NCBI RefSeq assembly: GCF_018446385.1
Contig: NC_055987.1
Span: 32,251,202 to 32,315,201 of the forward strand
Direction of reading: 5' to 3'
DNA length: 64,000 nt
Origin: Zingiber officinale
Lineage: Eukaryota > Streptophyta > Magnoliopsida > Zingiberales > Zingiberaceae
In this document: piece after piece, positions 12,112 to 25,689 of the stretch
Layout of the letters: every line of letters begins with the position of its first letter
How positions within the stretch are numbered: position 1 is the first letter of the stretch
Notes under the pieces: generated by a model
The model's input: the letters and a program-made list of their open reading frames with translations, nothing else
Database searches by the model: none
What the model was told of the DNA's origin: nothing
Translations under genes and position numbers: made by a program

Positions 12112-13600
12112 TAGTTTTCTGCTTCTGTGTGTTTGGTTTTCAGTTAAATTATGTACTTTTCATACATAAATTTAGGCAGGATAATAGTAGGATATGCAAA
12201 TAGATTAACTTTGTGGTTCCAGGCATCCTAATTCCAACTATTATGGCCCTATTGTGTTTATGTGTGATTGGACCCTCGGGCATGTCGAGGGCATTTTATG
12301 TGTGTGCATGATTGTAATTATTAAATACAGCAGGAGTTGTATTAGTTTTAGGATTTTATATTCTGTTCGATCTAGATTACATGTACATTCCCTTGTAGTT
12401 TATAGGATCTATAAATGTAAAATTTTATTTTTATCGCGGATCGTATCCTTGTGAGGCGTGGTGCTATTTGAGGACCAGAGGCGCAGCGGAAAAGGAAGCA
12501 AGATAAACGCGACGACATGACCCATTGGAGGCGACTAAGGTTGGTGGCACACGGAGGATAGCTATGGATGAGGCCATAATAGTTGAAAAATTATTTTTCA
12601 TATTTATTGCCTTTTATGCTGTTTATATGTGTTGTGTGTGCGTGCATGTTAAAATTCCTCGCTTTAAATAACTAAGTGGGAGAGGAATTATTTAAAAACT
12701 CCACGGTCTCCATTACTGGTTTGTAAGTGATGCATTCAAACTTGCGCGTTGGCTTTGAGTGTCTTCCTCCACATCGGATGAGTTTGTTTGCGGATCAATA
12801 TATCAAACTTCCTTTATGGATGATTATAGGAAATTATTTAGGTTTGTGTGATCTTCTCCATCTGAAGGGGCACAATCCTATTTAATAGACTAAGTATCAA
12901 GTAATGTTATACACTTAGGCACATTTAATAGTATCCTCCCCATCAGAGTCACTGCTATTATTTGTGTGATCAAAGAAAAATCAACTATTAATTGTATTTA
13001 TCATAAAGTTAGGTTGACAAGATAATAAAATTAATGGGTAAAACTCTCTCTTACAAATGTTTAAATTTGTATGCATCCACACTATCGTGGCATACAAAAT
13101 TCATGGTATTTTGAGGTGTTGGTGAATTTAAATGATATTATTTGACGAATCAATATTATTTTAAATTATTAAGTTTTGACCAAATATTTTATGATTATTA
13201 GGATTTCAAATAGATATCAATCCTCTTGCTGAGGAATACAAGTTCGTATTTCTTGAGGTCTGTCCTAGCGTGCCTGATAAGGATTCTAGTGAAAAGGAGA
13301 TAGAGAGGCATAGTTAATAGGTCAAGGCAGATGAGATGGCGCGGTGTTACATTTTGACTTATATGTCAAATGTGCTGCAACATTAGCATCAGGCCATATC
13401 CACTGCCTATAACATGATGCTCAAGGAACTCTTCGGACACCAAAATTGAGTTGCTAGGCAAGAAGCCATGAGATACATAATGACCACCACCATGACTGAG
13501 GGGACACCCATAAGGGATCATATCTTCAAGATGATGGCTCATTTGATGAACTATCCTCGCTGAAACAAGAACAATAAAGGTGTATCTTATTCATTAGTCG
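12112..13600 (+). other. Decayed gag/leader region of element D
   Basis: This lies between the primer-binding site and the protease. Short Gag-like pieces can be sensed around 13200-13560 (for example ADEMARCYILTYM), but no long frame is open. Confidence 0.5.
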
Positions 13601-13617
13601 TCGAAACATATTTAGCG

Positions 13618-16179
13618 GTGTTATCTACCGATACCTGGTGTGTAGATACGGGAGCCACTGATTATGCATACAATTCATTGCAAGGGTTCCAGGAAACCCG
13701 ACGACTACATGAAGGGGAAATCACCGTCTACATGGCCAATGCTACGAAAGTGGTGGCTATTGCAGTGGGAGATGTTTATTTATCTTTTGATAGAAATAAA
13801 ACATTGATTTTGAGAAATTGTCTTTATGTACCATGTTTTAGAAAGAACTTGATTTCAGTTGCTAAACTATTTATGGATGGATATTCTGTTTCTTTTGATA
13901 ACAAAGTAGTTGTCAAGAAAAATAGGGTAGTTATCTATTCTGGTACGTTGGTTGGTAATTTGTATACTCTAAATCCAATAACTCCCATGATACAACAAAA
14001 GAAAATTAATAACACATCTTCTAATTCTAATAAGAGAAAGCAACCTCGAAAATAAACCAAACATATCTTTGGCATTTAAGCCTTGGTCATATTAACTTGA
14101 GTAGGATTCAAAGGCAAATAGCCGATGAACCTTTGGGTTCATTAGTGGTGGAAAATTTTTCAACCTGCGAATCTTGCTTGAAAGGAAAAATGACCAAGAG
14201 ACATTTTTAGGCCAAGGGGTATAGAGCCAAAGATGTGTTGCAATTGGTTTATTCTGATTTGTATGGACCTATGACTATCCAGGCAAGAGGTGATTTCAAA
14301 TATTTTGTCTCTTTTATAGATGACTATTCGATATACTGGTACATTTACTTGATGCGCCGCAAGTCTGAGTGTTTTGATAAGTTCAAAGAATACAAGGCTG
14401 ATGTGGAGAAACGTCATGGTAAAGGTATCAAGACACTACGTTCTAATCGTAGTGGCGAGTACCTCTTAGGAGAGCTTAGGAGTTACTTATCAGAGGTCGG
14501 GATTCAATCCCAACTGTCTGCACCTAGTACATCTCAACAGAATGGTGTGGCAGAACGAAGGAATAGGACTCTTATGGAAATGGTTAGATCAATGATGAGT
14601 TATTCAGAATTACCAAATTTGTTTTGGGGATATGCTCTGGAAACGACACTGTACATTCTAAAATTGGTACCTTCTAAGTCAGTACCCTCTACTCCCACAG
14701 AATTGTGGAATGAGCGTAAGCCTAGTCTGAAGCATATTCAGATTTGGGGTAGTCCAGCACATGTGCTGAAGAGAGACACCGTAAGTTGGAATCACGTACA
14801 GAAGTTCGCTTATTTGTGGGTTATCCTAAAGGAACGAAAGGTGGTTTATTTTATAGTCCTAAAGATCAGAAGGTCATTGTTAGCATCAATGCCCAATTTT
14901 TAGAAGAGGACTATGTAATGAACCACAAGCTCATGAGTAAAATTATTCTTGAAAAATAAGAGAAGACACATTTACCTTAGTACCAACGGTACAAGATGAG
15001 ATACCACAAGAAACTACAACACGTGCCACAAATGATGCACAATTACAAGTAATGCCTCGTCGTAGTGGGAGGGTTATTAGGCAACCTGATAGATTCATGT
15101 TTTTAGGAGAATCTTCAGACTTGATCCCTGATAAACATGAACCTGATCCCTGGACATATGATGAAGCACTCCAAGATAAAGATGCAGCATCAGTCTATCT
15201 ATGGATTGAAGCAAGCTTCGAGATCTTGGAACATCCGATTTAATCTTATGGATTTATTCAGTGTTTGGATGAGTCATGTGTATACAAGAAGAGTGACGGA
15301 AACGTGGTGGTATTTCTTGTACTATACGTAGATGACATTTTGCTCATTGGCAACAATGTCAAAGTGTTGTCAGACGTAAAGGTATGGTTGTCCAAGCAGT
15401 TTGATATGAAGGATTTAGGAGAATGTGGACATATTCTTGGGATCAAAGTAATAAGGGATCGCAAGAAAAGAATGTTGTGCTTATCCCAAGCTTCATACAT
15501 CAATATTATCCTAGCTCGTTTTAGCATGCAAAACTCCAAGAAAGGTTTTCTACCTTTTCGGCATGGAGTACCTTTATCTAAAGAGATGTGTCCTAAAACA
15601 TCAAAGGAGATAGAAGACATGAAGGCAGTTCCTTATGCTTCGGCTGTAGGAAGTCTAATGTATGCAATGCTATATACGAGATCGGATATCTGTTTTACCG
15701 TGGACATGGTTAGCAGATATCAAAGTAATCCAGGACAGGGATATTGAACTGCCGTAAAACTTATATTAAAGTACTTGAGAAGGACTAGAGATTATATGCT
15801 AGTTTAACAGGCAGATGATTTGCTCTCTGTGGGTTACACGGATTCTGACTTTCAATCAGATAGGGATAATAGTAAGTCGACCTCGGGGTATATGTTTACT
15901 TTGGGAGGTGGAGCCATAGCATGGAGGAGTTTTAAGCAGAAATGTGTTTCAGACTCTACCATAGAAGCTGAGTATGTGGCAGCCTCTGAGGCAGCCAAAG
16001 AAGTTATATGGCTTAGAAATTTCTTAATGGACTTAGATGTGATTCCTTGTTTGCCCAAAATTATCATAATTTATTGTGATAATAGTGGTGCAGTAGCAAA
16101 CTCGAAGGTACCACGAACCCATAAGGCAAGTAAACCCATTGAGCGCAAATACCACCTAATACGAGACATCGTAAAATGA
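13618..16179 (+). other. Pol relics of element D (PR, IN, RT, RH)
   Basis: Four frame pieces: protease and GAG-pre-integrase (13618-14055), integrase core with YSDLYGPM and the SAPSTSQQNGVAERRN motif (14235-14903), reverse transcriptase with YVDDILLIGN (15265-15747) and RNase H with GYTDSDFQSD and WRSFKQKCVS (15820-16179). The order IN before RT places it in Ty1/copia. Not functional as it stands. Confidence 0.85.
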
Positions 16180-16324
16180 GGAGAAGTTGTTGTCGCCAAA
16201 ATTACATCAGTAGATAACCTGGATCCTTTCACTTAGGCCCTTCAGGCGAGAACTTTTAATGGGCATGTTAAGGGGATGAGAATCAGATGTATGGCAGCAT
16301 AGTTTTTTAGTATAAGTGGGAGAT

Positions 16325-18599
16325 TGTTAAGATGTATACTAAAAGCCTAGCTTTTTGTATGAACATTTATTTTGAAATGAGAATCACATTGATCAAATGT
16401 CTGCATTTAGTTAAATGCAGTTGTTCATTTAATTTATATTGAAGATAACATGGTGTGTGGTGTCACACAGAAGATCATGTTATCAGTTCCTTATAAATTA
16501 TAAATAGTAGCTCACAACCAAGATGGATTGGGGCAAACTATTGGAATGGTTGTAGTGTAATTTGGTATTAGTTTATCTTGACTATAAAATTACACTAGTA
16601 CACTATGTGTGTATTGAGCAGGACCATTTGAGGTTGTTTCTTTTTATACTGACTGCATAAAAGAATATAACTTCTGTTATTATGGATGTGCGTACTCTTA
16701 ATCCCGATATAATAACAAGCACATATACTTAGTATTTATTTCTTTGATTTATCAATGGGTGAGATTTATTCGTTAAATCAATAGGCCCGATAAGTTAGGA
16801 AATAATATTATTTATATGTTGTGTTGTTGATTATAGAAGGAAACTGTGTCCTAGTTATCTAGGTTGCTGATGTCCCCTTGAGGATCTCATAAGGATTGTC
16901 ATGTAAACCCTGCAGGTGGACTTAGTCCGACATGACAATAAAGTTGAGTGGTACTACTCTTGGAGCTAGATATTAATTAAGTGAGTTGTCAGTAACTTAT
17001 TTAATTAATGGACATTCGATATCTTAAATACAGGGAGATTAATGCACTCATGATAAGAAGGAGCCCATAATATAATATGAGATTGGTGCGGTAGTTTAAT
17101 AATGACTCTTTAGTGGTATGCGTTATTATTGATGAACTTAAGTTGGGTGTTCGGGTCGAACACAGGATGCTCAAGTCCATCAGGAGGCCAAGACCAATTC
17201 CTCCTCTAGGTCCCTGTTGTAGCCTCTTATTAAAAGCCTTTTTATCCACTCAAAGTCCAACTTCTTACCCAAGCTAGGGGTCGGCCACATCCTTGTTTGG
17301 TGCCCAAGCAAGGGGCCGACCACTAAAGAAATAAAAAGAGACATTTTAAAAAAAAAAATTAAATCTTTCCTTTTATAGCAATCTACAAAGGATTAAAAGA
17401 GAGATTTTAATTTTAAAATCTTTCTTTTTTTGAAGCCATCCACATGGTTTTAAAAGAGAGTTTTAAATTTTAAAATCTTTCCTTTTTTGTTGTCATCTAT
17501 AATGGTTTAAAAAGAGAGATTTAAATTTTTATAAAACTTTACTTTTTTGTAACCATGATTTAGAAGAAGAGAAGTTTAATTTTAAAATCTTTTCTTTTTG
17601 TAGACATCTACAATGTTTAAAAGAAAGAGATTTTATTTTATTTTATTTTTAATTTATTTCTGTAGCCATCACAATAGGAAATTTAAAAGAGAGAGATTTT
17701 AATTATTATTAAAATTTTCTTTTATGCCATGACCAAGAATTATAAAAGAGAGGTAGAGGGTGCCTTATGAGAATAACACATCTCCATATTTCTCTTGTTC
17801 CCTTAGGACCGAAACCTAAGCTTTTCCTCTTCTCTTTTCCTTGGTGGCTGGCCCTTCTCTCTTTCTCTTCTCCCTTTGTTTTCTTCCCTTAAGGCCAGCG
17901 GCAAATCAAGCTTCATCTTCTTGTGACCAGTTTGCTTGGAGGGGAAGAAGAAGAGAAGGAAGTTTCCTATTTTGGCATTCCTTGGGTGGCCGAAACTTGT
18001 AGGCAAAGAAGAAGGTTCGGGTGGATTTCATCTTGGTAGATCGTCGCCCACACGACGTCCAAGAGGAGGAGAGGAATACAATAGAAGATCAAGAGATCTT
18101 TAGCTGCAAAGAAATGTATAACTAATTATTTGTTTCCGCTGCATAATTAGTTTGTGTTCTTTATATGGATCATGAAATACCAACACAAGAGGCTATCGAT
18201 TTTGTATTTCTATTGTGGTCTCTATAGTTAAACCTAAGTTTACTGTAAGAAATTTAAATATTCTGAAAGGCTTTGTCTAGGAAGCGGTGGATGATCCCAT
18301 ACCCAAGAAGGTTGAGTGTGTTTAACCTGGAAGTCAATCTTTGAAATAGATATTTAATCAACTTCTGTAATATGGTTTAACTTCTGAAGAACACATGGGT
18401 TGAACTTGGAGTAAAAATGTTAAGTTTCATTTCCAATCCAAGTTTAACTTCTGAAGAACAACTTGGATTAAAAATGTTAAATTTCGTTTGCAATCCAAAT
18501 TTAACTTCTGTAAAGCACATAGGTTGCTAGGAAAAGTTCTGCGCTTGTACAAATTTTTGTACAGGGGAAACAAAACAGAATTTCGAGTAGCACCCAACA
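16325..18599 (+). repeat. 3' LTR of element D
   Basis: 2275 bp, TGTTAAGATG to CACCCAACA. It lacks the MITE found in the 5' LTR. A few percent of positions differ from the 5' LTR by eye (not computed), which implies a moderately old insertion. Confidence 0.85.
17335..17720. repeat. Minisatellite in the 3' LTR of D
   Basis: Counterpart of the array at 10785-11165, with the same AAAGAGAGATTTTAA and AAAATCTTTCC blocks. Confidence 0.75.
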
Positions 18600-19880
18600 G
18601 TTTTCAAACACAAATCTTTTTCATTTTTAAGAATAAAGTGTACTGCAAAAAACTAAGAAAGCAAAATAGAAAATAAAGTAAAAGAATATGCACTCGATTT
18701 TACTTAGTTCGGAACATTCGGTGACTCCTACTCCAAGACACAGGTCTCACGGACCTATCGATAGATAATCCACTAAAATACCTCTTTCAGTACCTCTGAA
18801 AGAGGGAATCGAGTATAAAAGAATTCGAAACAAGTGCAACACACTGCACTTGTCCTTTTGCAGTAATTAAATACACAAATGAAAAGATTACCAAACACTC
18901 TTTCAATATGGTCAGCTTGAGCTTGGTGTTTGGGCGGCTTCTTAGTAGTAGATGAGTGTAGCAGCATCGCAGCAGAGTTGTAGCTGAAAGCCAGAGCGTT
19001 TGGAAGTTCGATCGAAAGCGTAGATGTTCGTATCAGTGTGTTCTCTGATAGCTTGGGCGAGCAACCCTTATATTGATCATGGAAGGCATCTTCAAAGACC
19101 TTGAAGGCACCTCCAATGTGGCAATTCTGATCCTGAACAACTCGATCCTTATCTTTGATGAATTCTGAACTTTATCCTAAGGAAGGTGCCTTCCATGCAC
19201 TGAAGGCACCTTCTATGAACAGTGCCATGACACCTTCAGTGCTTGAAGGCGCCTTCCATCCTTTAGAATGCGCCTTGGATATTGTTCACTCGAGTCATTT
19301 GTGCTCTTCTTTCCTTGCAAAGCGTATTAGTTCAATAAACCAAATAATAACCTGCAAGACAAGTGTTAGCACAATAATACTGAGTAGTAATTAGACTCTG
19401 TTTTCCCGAGACTAGAATCTAATCAAGGTCTCAATTTAGGTCCAATTTAGGAGTCCGAAATTGACCTAAATTGGATTGACGCCTATTGTTCCTCAACCGG
19501 GACGCGTGTTCACCGAGTTACTCTCCTCGAGTGAGTTACCTTTACTTACCAATTTATAGTCGGTTTGACTAGTCTCTTGACCCACCAGGTCTTCATGTCA
19601 GTTATTAGGTCCGCAGACTCAACTGAATTTCTACCGGTCGTTAGGTCCTGCAGACTCGACCGGGCTTCCCGCCATATATCAGGTCAGCTCGTTGACCTAT
19701 TTGGACTTTACACTAGCTATCTGGTCCCATGGACCTAGTTGGATTTCAACTTGGTGTTAGGTCCTCCAGATCCATCAACTCCTGCACACTTGGTTAAGCA
19801 ATTAGATCACAACAATACATAACTTAACTTACTTGTTATTCATCAAAATCTGAGTTAGACCGTTAGTACAAACTGCACCA
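18600..19880 (-). repeat. LTR of element C, right piece
   Basis: Continuation of C's minus-strand LTR after the D insertion, ending around 19880 (ctgcaccaa). Read on the minus strand, it has a TATA-like box (aatataagg) near 19066 preceded by an array of AAGGYGCCTT palindromes. The boundary at the right is placed by analogy with the usual ending of this LTR type and may be off by a few bases. Confidence 0.65.
19080..19290. repeat. Array of AAGGYGCCTT palindromes in LTR C
   Basis: About eight copies or near copies of GAAGGCACCTT / AAGGTGCCTT / AAGGCGCCTT lie in 200 bases. They are directly upstream (minus strand) of the TATA-like box near 19066. A third palindrome type with the same placement as in A and G. 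Confidence 0.8.
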
Positions 19881-21085
19881 ATAAACGTCTCCTCTTTCTT
19901 CACCGCAAAGCAAACTCTCCCTCTATAAATACCTCTCTTTTCCAGAGGTTGAAGGCATCCAAGAAGTGTGCAAGTGTGCAAGTGTGCAAGAGTGCAAGCA
20001 TCCAAGTGTGTTTCTAGTTTTTCTGTAAGTATCTCTTGTAATGTTCGTGTAATAATGTCCTTGTAATTTTCTTATGCAAGTCTATAAAAAAGTTAAGTAA
20101 GTTTGATTTCAATTTCCTAGTTTGTATGATTTCCTGTAAAATTTCTATGACAACTTAATAAAAAAAACTCGGTCTTCGTCTCTTTGTCTTCAAAAGTTAG
20201 AAACTGTTTCGGGGTTTAAGCTTGTAAAGCCTGTGCTGACTAAGTTGGGTAGCAAGAGCTACTGAAAGCTCATTACAAGACCCATAAAAGTCAAGGTAAA
20301 GCTTGAACAATAAGACATAACTAATTAGAAGCAAAAATGAGAAAAATATCCTAGTTTTAGCAATTAGCGTTTAATTACTGTTCACTTTTTACTGTTCACA
20401 ATAACTGTTTAAGATTACTATTTACTTTTACAAGTCACTTTTATTGTTCACAATCACTGTTTAATATTATTGTTCACATCAGAAAAACACAACTCTTTGA
20501 CATAAAGTATCACTTTTATGAACCACATTAAAAATACATGTAAAAATTGCACACCCCATGTACATCTAAAAATTGTCACTTTTATAAGACACACCTTATG
20601 GTGCACATCTCGAGAGAACCTAACGTAATGTTTTTTTAGAATCTAGAGTTTAGAGTTTAAAGTTTAGAGTATAGTATATATAGACTCGGAACCCACTTAT
20701 TTAATTAAGGATATTTATTGGATTAAATTATAATTTAATTATATTTTGATTATTTAATTAGAATTCAAATTTATTTAATTAAGGAGATTTATTGAATTAA
20801 TTATAATTTAATTAGATTTTGAATTTATTTAATTATAATTTAATTAGAATTCAAATTTATTTAATTGAGATTTATTGAATTAATTATAATTTAATTAGAT
20901 TATGAATTTATTTATTTTATATTAAGAAGATGGTAGAATACAAATATGTGTAAAATTTAGAAAGACTTATAAATTTTATTATAGGTTATTCATTTAAAAA
21001 ATATAAAAGAAAAATATAAATCTATATGGTATACACAAAATTAAATAAAAGATTAATAACTAATCACTATACTAATATAGCATAC
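19881..21085. other. No gene recognised; promoter-like start and AT-rich repeats
   Basis: At 19920-20060 there is a TATA-like box (ctctataaatacctc) followed by tandem AAGTGTGC units and a TGTAAT-rich stretch, resembling the transcription start and leader of a retroelement or pararetrovirus relic. No coding support was found. At 20375-20490 CTGTTCAC blocks repeat. At 20690-20910 a roughly 65-bp AT-rich unit (TTATTGAATTAATTATAATT) repeats about three times. Confidence 0.4.
20690..20910. repeat. AT-rich tandem repeat
   Basis: Units containing ATTTATTTAATT, GAGATTTATTGAATTAA and TTATAATTTAATTAGA recur about three times with small differences. Confidence 0.7.
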
Positions 21086-21086
21086 G

Positions 21087-21962
<876 letters not shown>

Positions 21963-22987
21963 TGTTGGAAACCTAAGATTGTTTTGGTGTGATCAACAAG
22001 TTAAGTTAGGTCCTATGTGTTTCTAACCTTGTGTCTAAGTGTGCAGGAGCTTAGGAGCACAGGTACTCGAGCGGAAGACGCAGCTAGCGAGAAGAACGGC
22101 ACGTGGTGCGTCTAAGGGACGAGGTGCTGCGGAAGAGTACCCCAGTGGACGAGAAAGAAGCGTGCGGTGGTTCCGAGGGACGAAAGCCGGAGCAGAAGAT
22201 TGCTCGGGGAGCAAGAGACGCAGCTAGCGAGAAGGTCGGCACGGGGTGCGACCGAGGGACGAAGACTGCGGATGAGTACGCTGGTGGACGAGAAGGAAAC
22301 ATGCGGCGATTCCGAGGGACGAGAAGCCGGAGTGGAAGGCTGCTCGAGAAGACCGGAAGTTGGGTTCGGGTAAGCCTTATTCCGGATGGCAGAGATCACC
22401 CAAGTAAGCGGATCCGGAGCGGAAGACCCGGACCGAGGCGGGACTGAAACGGAGCAGAGGTCCCGGAAAAAAAAGTCAACCAGAGTTGACTTTTGGGGTC
22501 CGGAGCGCCCGGACCCCTCCGGGCGTCCAGACCAGCCTTTTGACCAGGATAGAGTTTTGACTCGATCTGATCGTTGGGGGATAAAGTTTATCCCCCCAGG
22601 GCGCCCGGAACCCTTCCAGGCGCCCCAACCAAGGCTATAAATATAGTCTTGGTCCAGAAACTTTTAAAATGAACTCTGAATTGTAATTCCAACGCTTGTA
22701 AGCTTTAGTCTAGAGTTGAGCTTCTGTTTTCTGCGCTTCAACGTTGTACGAGGCTTGTCCGCCTGAAGGAGTTTTTTAGTGAGCTTAATCTTCCTTGGAT
22801 TAACAACCACATATCGGTTGTAACCAAGTAAATCCTTGTGCCTCGCTTTTCCTTATGCTTTTAATTTATCGGCTTACTTCATATATACAAGTGTAAGCTT
22901 AAAGAGTTCGAGGAAGGGTTGTTTTGTTTTTGACTTTACAGGACTATCCAACAACCCCCCCCTTCCAACCGGCCCAACGGTCCTACA
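21963..22987 (+). repeat. 5' LTR of element E
   Basis: 1025 bp, TGTTGGAAAC to GGTCCTACA. A TATA-like box (ctataaatatag) lies near 22634, and GGGCGCCC-type palindromes lie just upstream at 22505-22625. Confidence 0.87.
22505..22625. repeat. GGGCGCCC palindromes in the LTR of E
   Basis: Four or five copies of GGGCGCCCGGA-like motifs lie just upstream of the TATA-like box near 22634. The 3' LTR has a longer set at about 25160-25330. Confidence 0.8.
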
Positions 22988-24625
22988 AGTGGTATCAGAG
23001 TCGAGACGCCTCAGAAGGACTAACCGCCATCTGAAGCAACAAAACGATGGCCGGAGCTAGCGACTACCCACCTACATTCGAGGGGGAGTTTTCCATCTGG
23101 AAACAAAAAATGGAGGTATACCTTAATTCAGATTTTGGTATTTCTTTAATATTAAAATTTGGTTATGAAGAACCGAAGAACACGAATGGAGAAAGACTCG
23201 ATCTACGCCTTTGGAACAAGAAGCAACGTGACGAGTCAATGGCAAACGGTCGGGCATAATTTCACATTCTAAGCGCAATACCAACTAAAGATTTCGACAG
23301 AGTCGGAGAGTACAAAAGCGCGAAAGAACTTTGGGAAAAGTTTTTAAAGCTCTACGAAGAACCGGTTGAAGCCGTCTCCTTAATAGACATTGAGTCGTCA
23401 TCAGAAGAATCCGAGACATAAGAAATTACCGAGACAGCCCCAACAAACTCAATGGTCGAATTCCATCCCGAAGCAAGCCCATCCCGGATGAGCAACGATG
23501 AAGGGGAGAAACTTCGGAAGAAAGCAACTCGACAGGGGGAGAATCAACTATCGAAAAGGTAAGTCAGGTATGGACTCGAACTTCCGATCAATTGGTTCAA
23601 TCAATCGAAAAACTGCATGAAGATTTTTTCGAATCAGAAATTGAATCTTCGAAAAAGTTTTTTAGATTAAGAAATCTATTATTAATAGACTCCTGCAAAT
23701 TAGAATTTTTGTTAAAAAATTCCTGCAAACTACAAAATATTTTTTCGAACGAATCTTGCACATTGGCGAAAGAATTTTTTATATCGTCGGAAAAATTTTT
23801 CGAATTAAAAAATCTTTTGTCAAACAAATCTTGTAAAACAGAAAAATTGCCGAAAGATTTTTTACCTATTATTTTGCTGAAAGAATGTTGCCAAATAAAA
23901 GTATTGTCAAAAGAGTCTTGCAAGTTACAAAATACTTTGTCAAACGAATCTTGCAAACTTAAAACATGTTTGAAAGACCTTTTATCAAATATTTCGTCAA
24001 AAGAATTTTCTGAATGTTTAATATTATTTACTTTAAATCTGAAAAAGTGTGATTTAAGAAGTTATGATATATTGAAATGAGAATTTAAAACTTTCTGATA
24101 AAAGTATTAGAATAAAATAAATAAATAAATAAATACATAGAATTTTTTTTTTAATATTATCAATTTTCTTAAATTTTCTTGCATAAAATTTAGGGCTTAG
24201 AAAAAAAAATTTGTGAAAACTTAGAAATTTTCCAAAAGTTATTCTTAACTTTCTCTGATATTTTGAGATTGCTGTTGTGAAAATTATTGCAAAATTTTCA
24301 AAGTTCTCAAAATTTGCTAAAAAAAGGTTTTAATGACCTGGAATTTTTTTTTACCTAGAAATTTTCCTTGACTTAGAAATATTTTTTTTAATATTTTTTT
24401 CTAAGTCTTTAACCCTTAGATTGTTTTTCTTGAAACTCCATTTTTTTGTGATCAAAGGGGGAGAAGGGAAAGTATAAGTCTAAGGGGAGATAGATAGATT
24501 TAATTTTTTTTATCTTTTCTATCTTTTTACACTTAAATTATAAATTAAGTAATTTACTTAATTTTATTTAATGTCTATTTTAACCCTAGCTTAACTTGGG
24601 TTGATCACACCAAAAAGGGAGAGAT

Positions 24626-25689
24626 TGTTGGAACCCCAAGGTTGTTTTGGTGTGATCAATAAGTTAAGTTAGGTCATGTGTGTTTCTAACCTTGTGTCTA
24701 AGTGTGTAGGAGCTTAGGAGCACAGGTACTCAAACGGAAGATGTAGCTAGCGAGAAGGACGGCACGTGGTACGTTTGAGGGACGAGGTACTGTGGAAGAG
24801 TACCCCGGTGGACGAGAAGGAAGAGTGCGGTGGTTCCGAGGGACGAAAGCTGGAGCGGAAGATTGCTCGGGGAGCAAGAGACGCAGCTAGCGAGAAGGTC
24901 GGCACGGGGTGCGACCGAGGGACGAAAACTGCGGATGAGTACGCTGGTGGACGAGAATGAAACATGCAGCGATTCCGAGGGACGAGAAACCGGAGCGGAA
25001 GGCTGCTCGAGAAGACCGGAAGTTGGGTTCGGGTGAGCCCTATTTCGGATGGCAGATATCACCCAAGTAAGCGGATCCGGAGCGGAAGACCCGGACCGAG
25101 GCGGGACTGAAACGGAGCAGAGGTCCCGGACAAAAAAGTCAACCAGAGTTGACTTTTGGGGCCCGGGGTGCCCGAAGCTGACCGGGGCGCCCGGACCCCT
25201 CCGGGGCGCCCAGAACCCTTCCGGGCGCATGGACCAGCCTTTTGACCAGGATCGAGTTTTGACTCGATTTGATCGTTGGGGGATAAAGTTTATCCCCCCA
25301 AGGCGCCCGAAACCCTTCCAGGCGCCCCGACCAAGGCTATAAATATAGCCTTGGTCCATAAGCTTTTAAAACGAACTCTAAATTGTAATTCCAACACTTG
25401 TAAGCTTTAGTCTAGAGTTGAGCTTCTGTTTTCTACGCTTCAACGTTGTACGAGGCTTCTCCGCCTGAAGGAGTTTTTTAGTGAGCTTAATCTTCCTTGG
25501 ATTAACAACCACATCGGTTGTAACCAAGTAAATCCTTGTGCCTCGCTTTTCCTTATGCTTTTAATTTATCGACTTACTTTATATATACAAGTGTTAGCTT
25601 AACGAGTTCGAGGAAGGGTTGTTTTGTTTTTGACTTTACAGGACTATCCAACAACCCCCCCCCCTTCCAGCTGGCCCAACGGTCCTACA
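24626..25689 (+). repeat. 3' LTR of element E
   Basis: 1064 bp, TGTTGGAACC to GGTCCTACA, with GGGCGCCC palindromes at 25160-25330 and the TATA-like box near 25337. Confidence 0.87.

Larger units (their letters stand above)
9418..18599 (+). mobile_element. Element D: Ty1/copia retrotransposon with very long LTRs
   Basis: A 9.2-kb element with LTRs at 9418-12097 and 16325-18599, primer-binding site TGGTATCAGAGC at 12100-12111 and purine tract (aagtgggaga) before 16325. The flanks are atttt and gtttt, a 5-bp duplication with one change. Coding relics are in the copia order protease-integrase-RT-RNase H: protease with WCVDTGAT (near 13620), integrase core (14235-14903), RT with YVDDILLIG (near 15330) and RNase H with YTDSDF and DSTIEAEY (15820-16179). 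The gag part (12120-13600) is badly decayed. The element is broken, with of the order of ten breaks. The RT motif suggests the Tork/Angela side of copia, which is inference. It sits inside the LTR of element C. Confidence 0.88.
21963..25689 (+). mobile_element. Element E: complete gag-only LTR retrotransposon
   Basis: A 3727-bp element with LTRs at 21963-22987 and 24626-25689 and a perfect target duplication TGGAT (21958-21962 and 25690-25694). The initiator tRNA-Met-type primer-binding site (tggtatcagag) is at about 22990. The purine tract before the 3' LTR is interrupted (aaaaagggagaga). The internal region holds only Gag relics (about 23047-24080, starting MAGAS and FEGEFSIWKQKMEVY) and an AT-rich tail. 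No pol domains are present. The gag is broken and shorter than in elements B and F. Same family as A, B and F. Confidence 0.87.
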
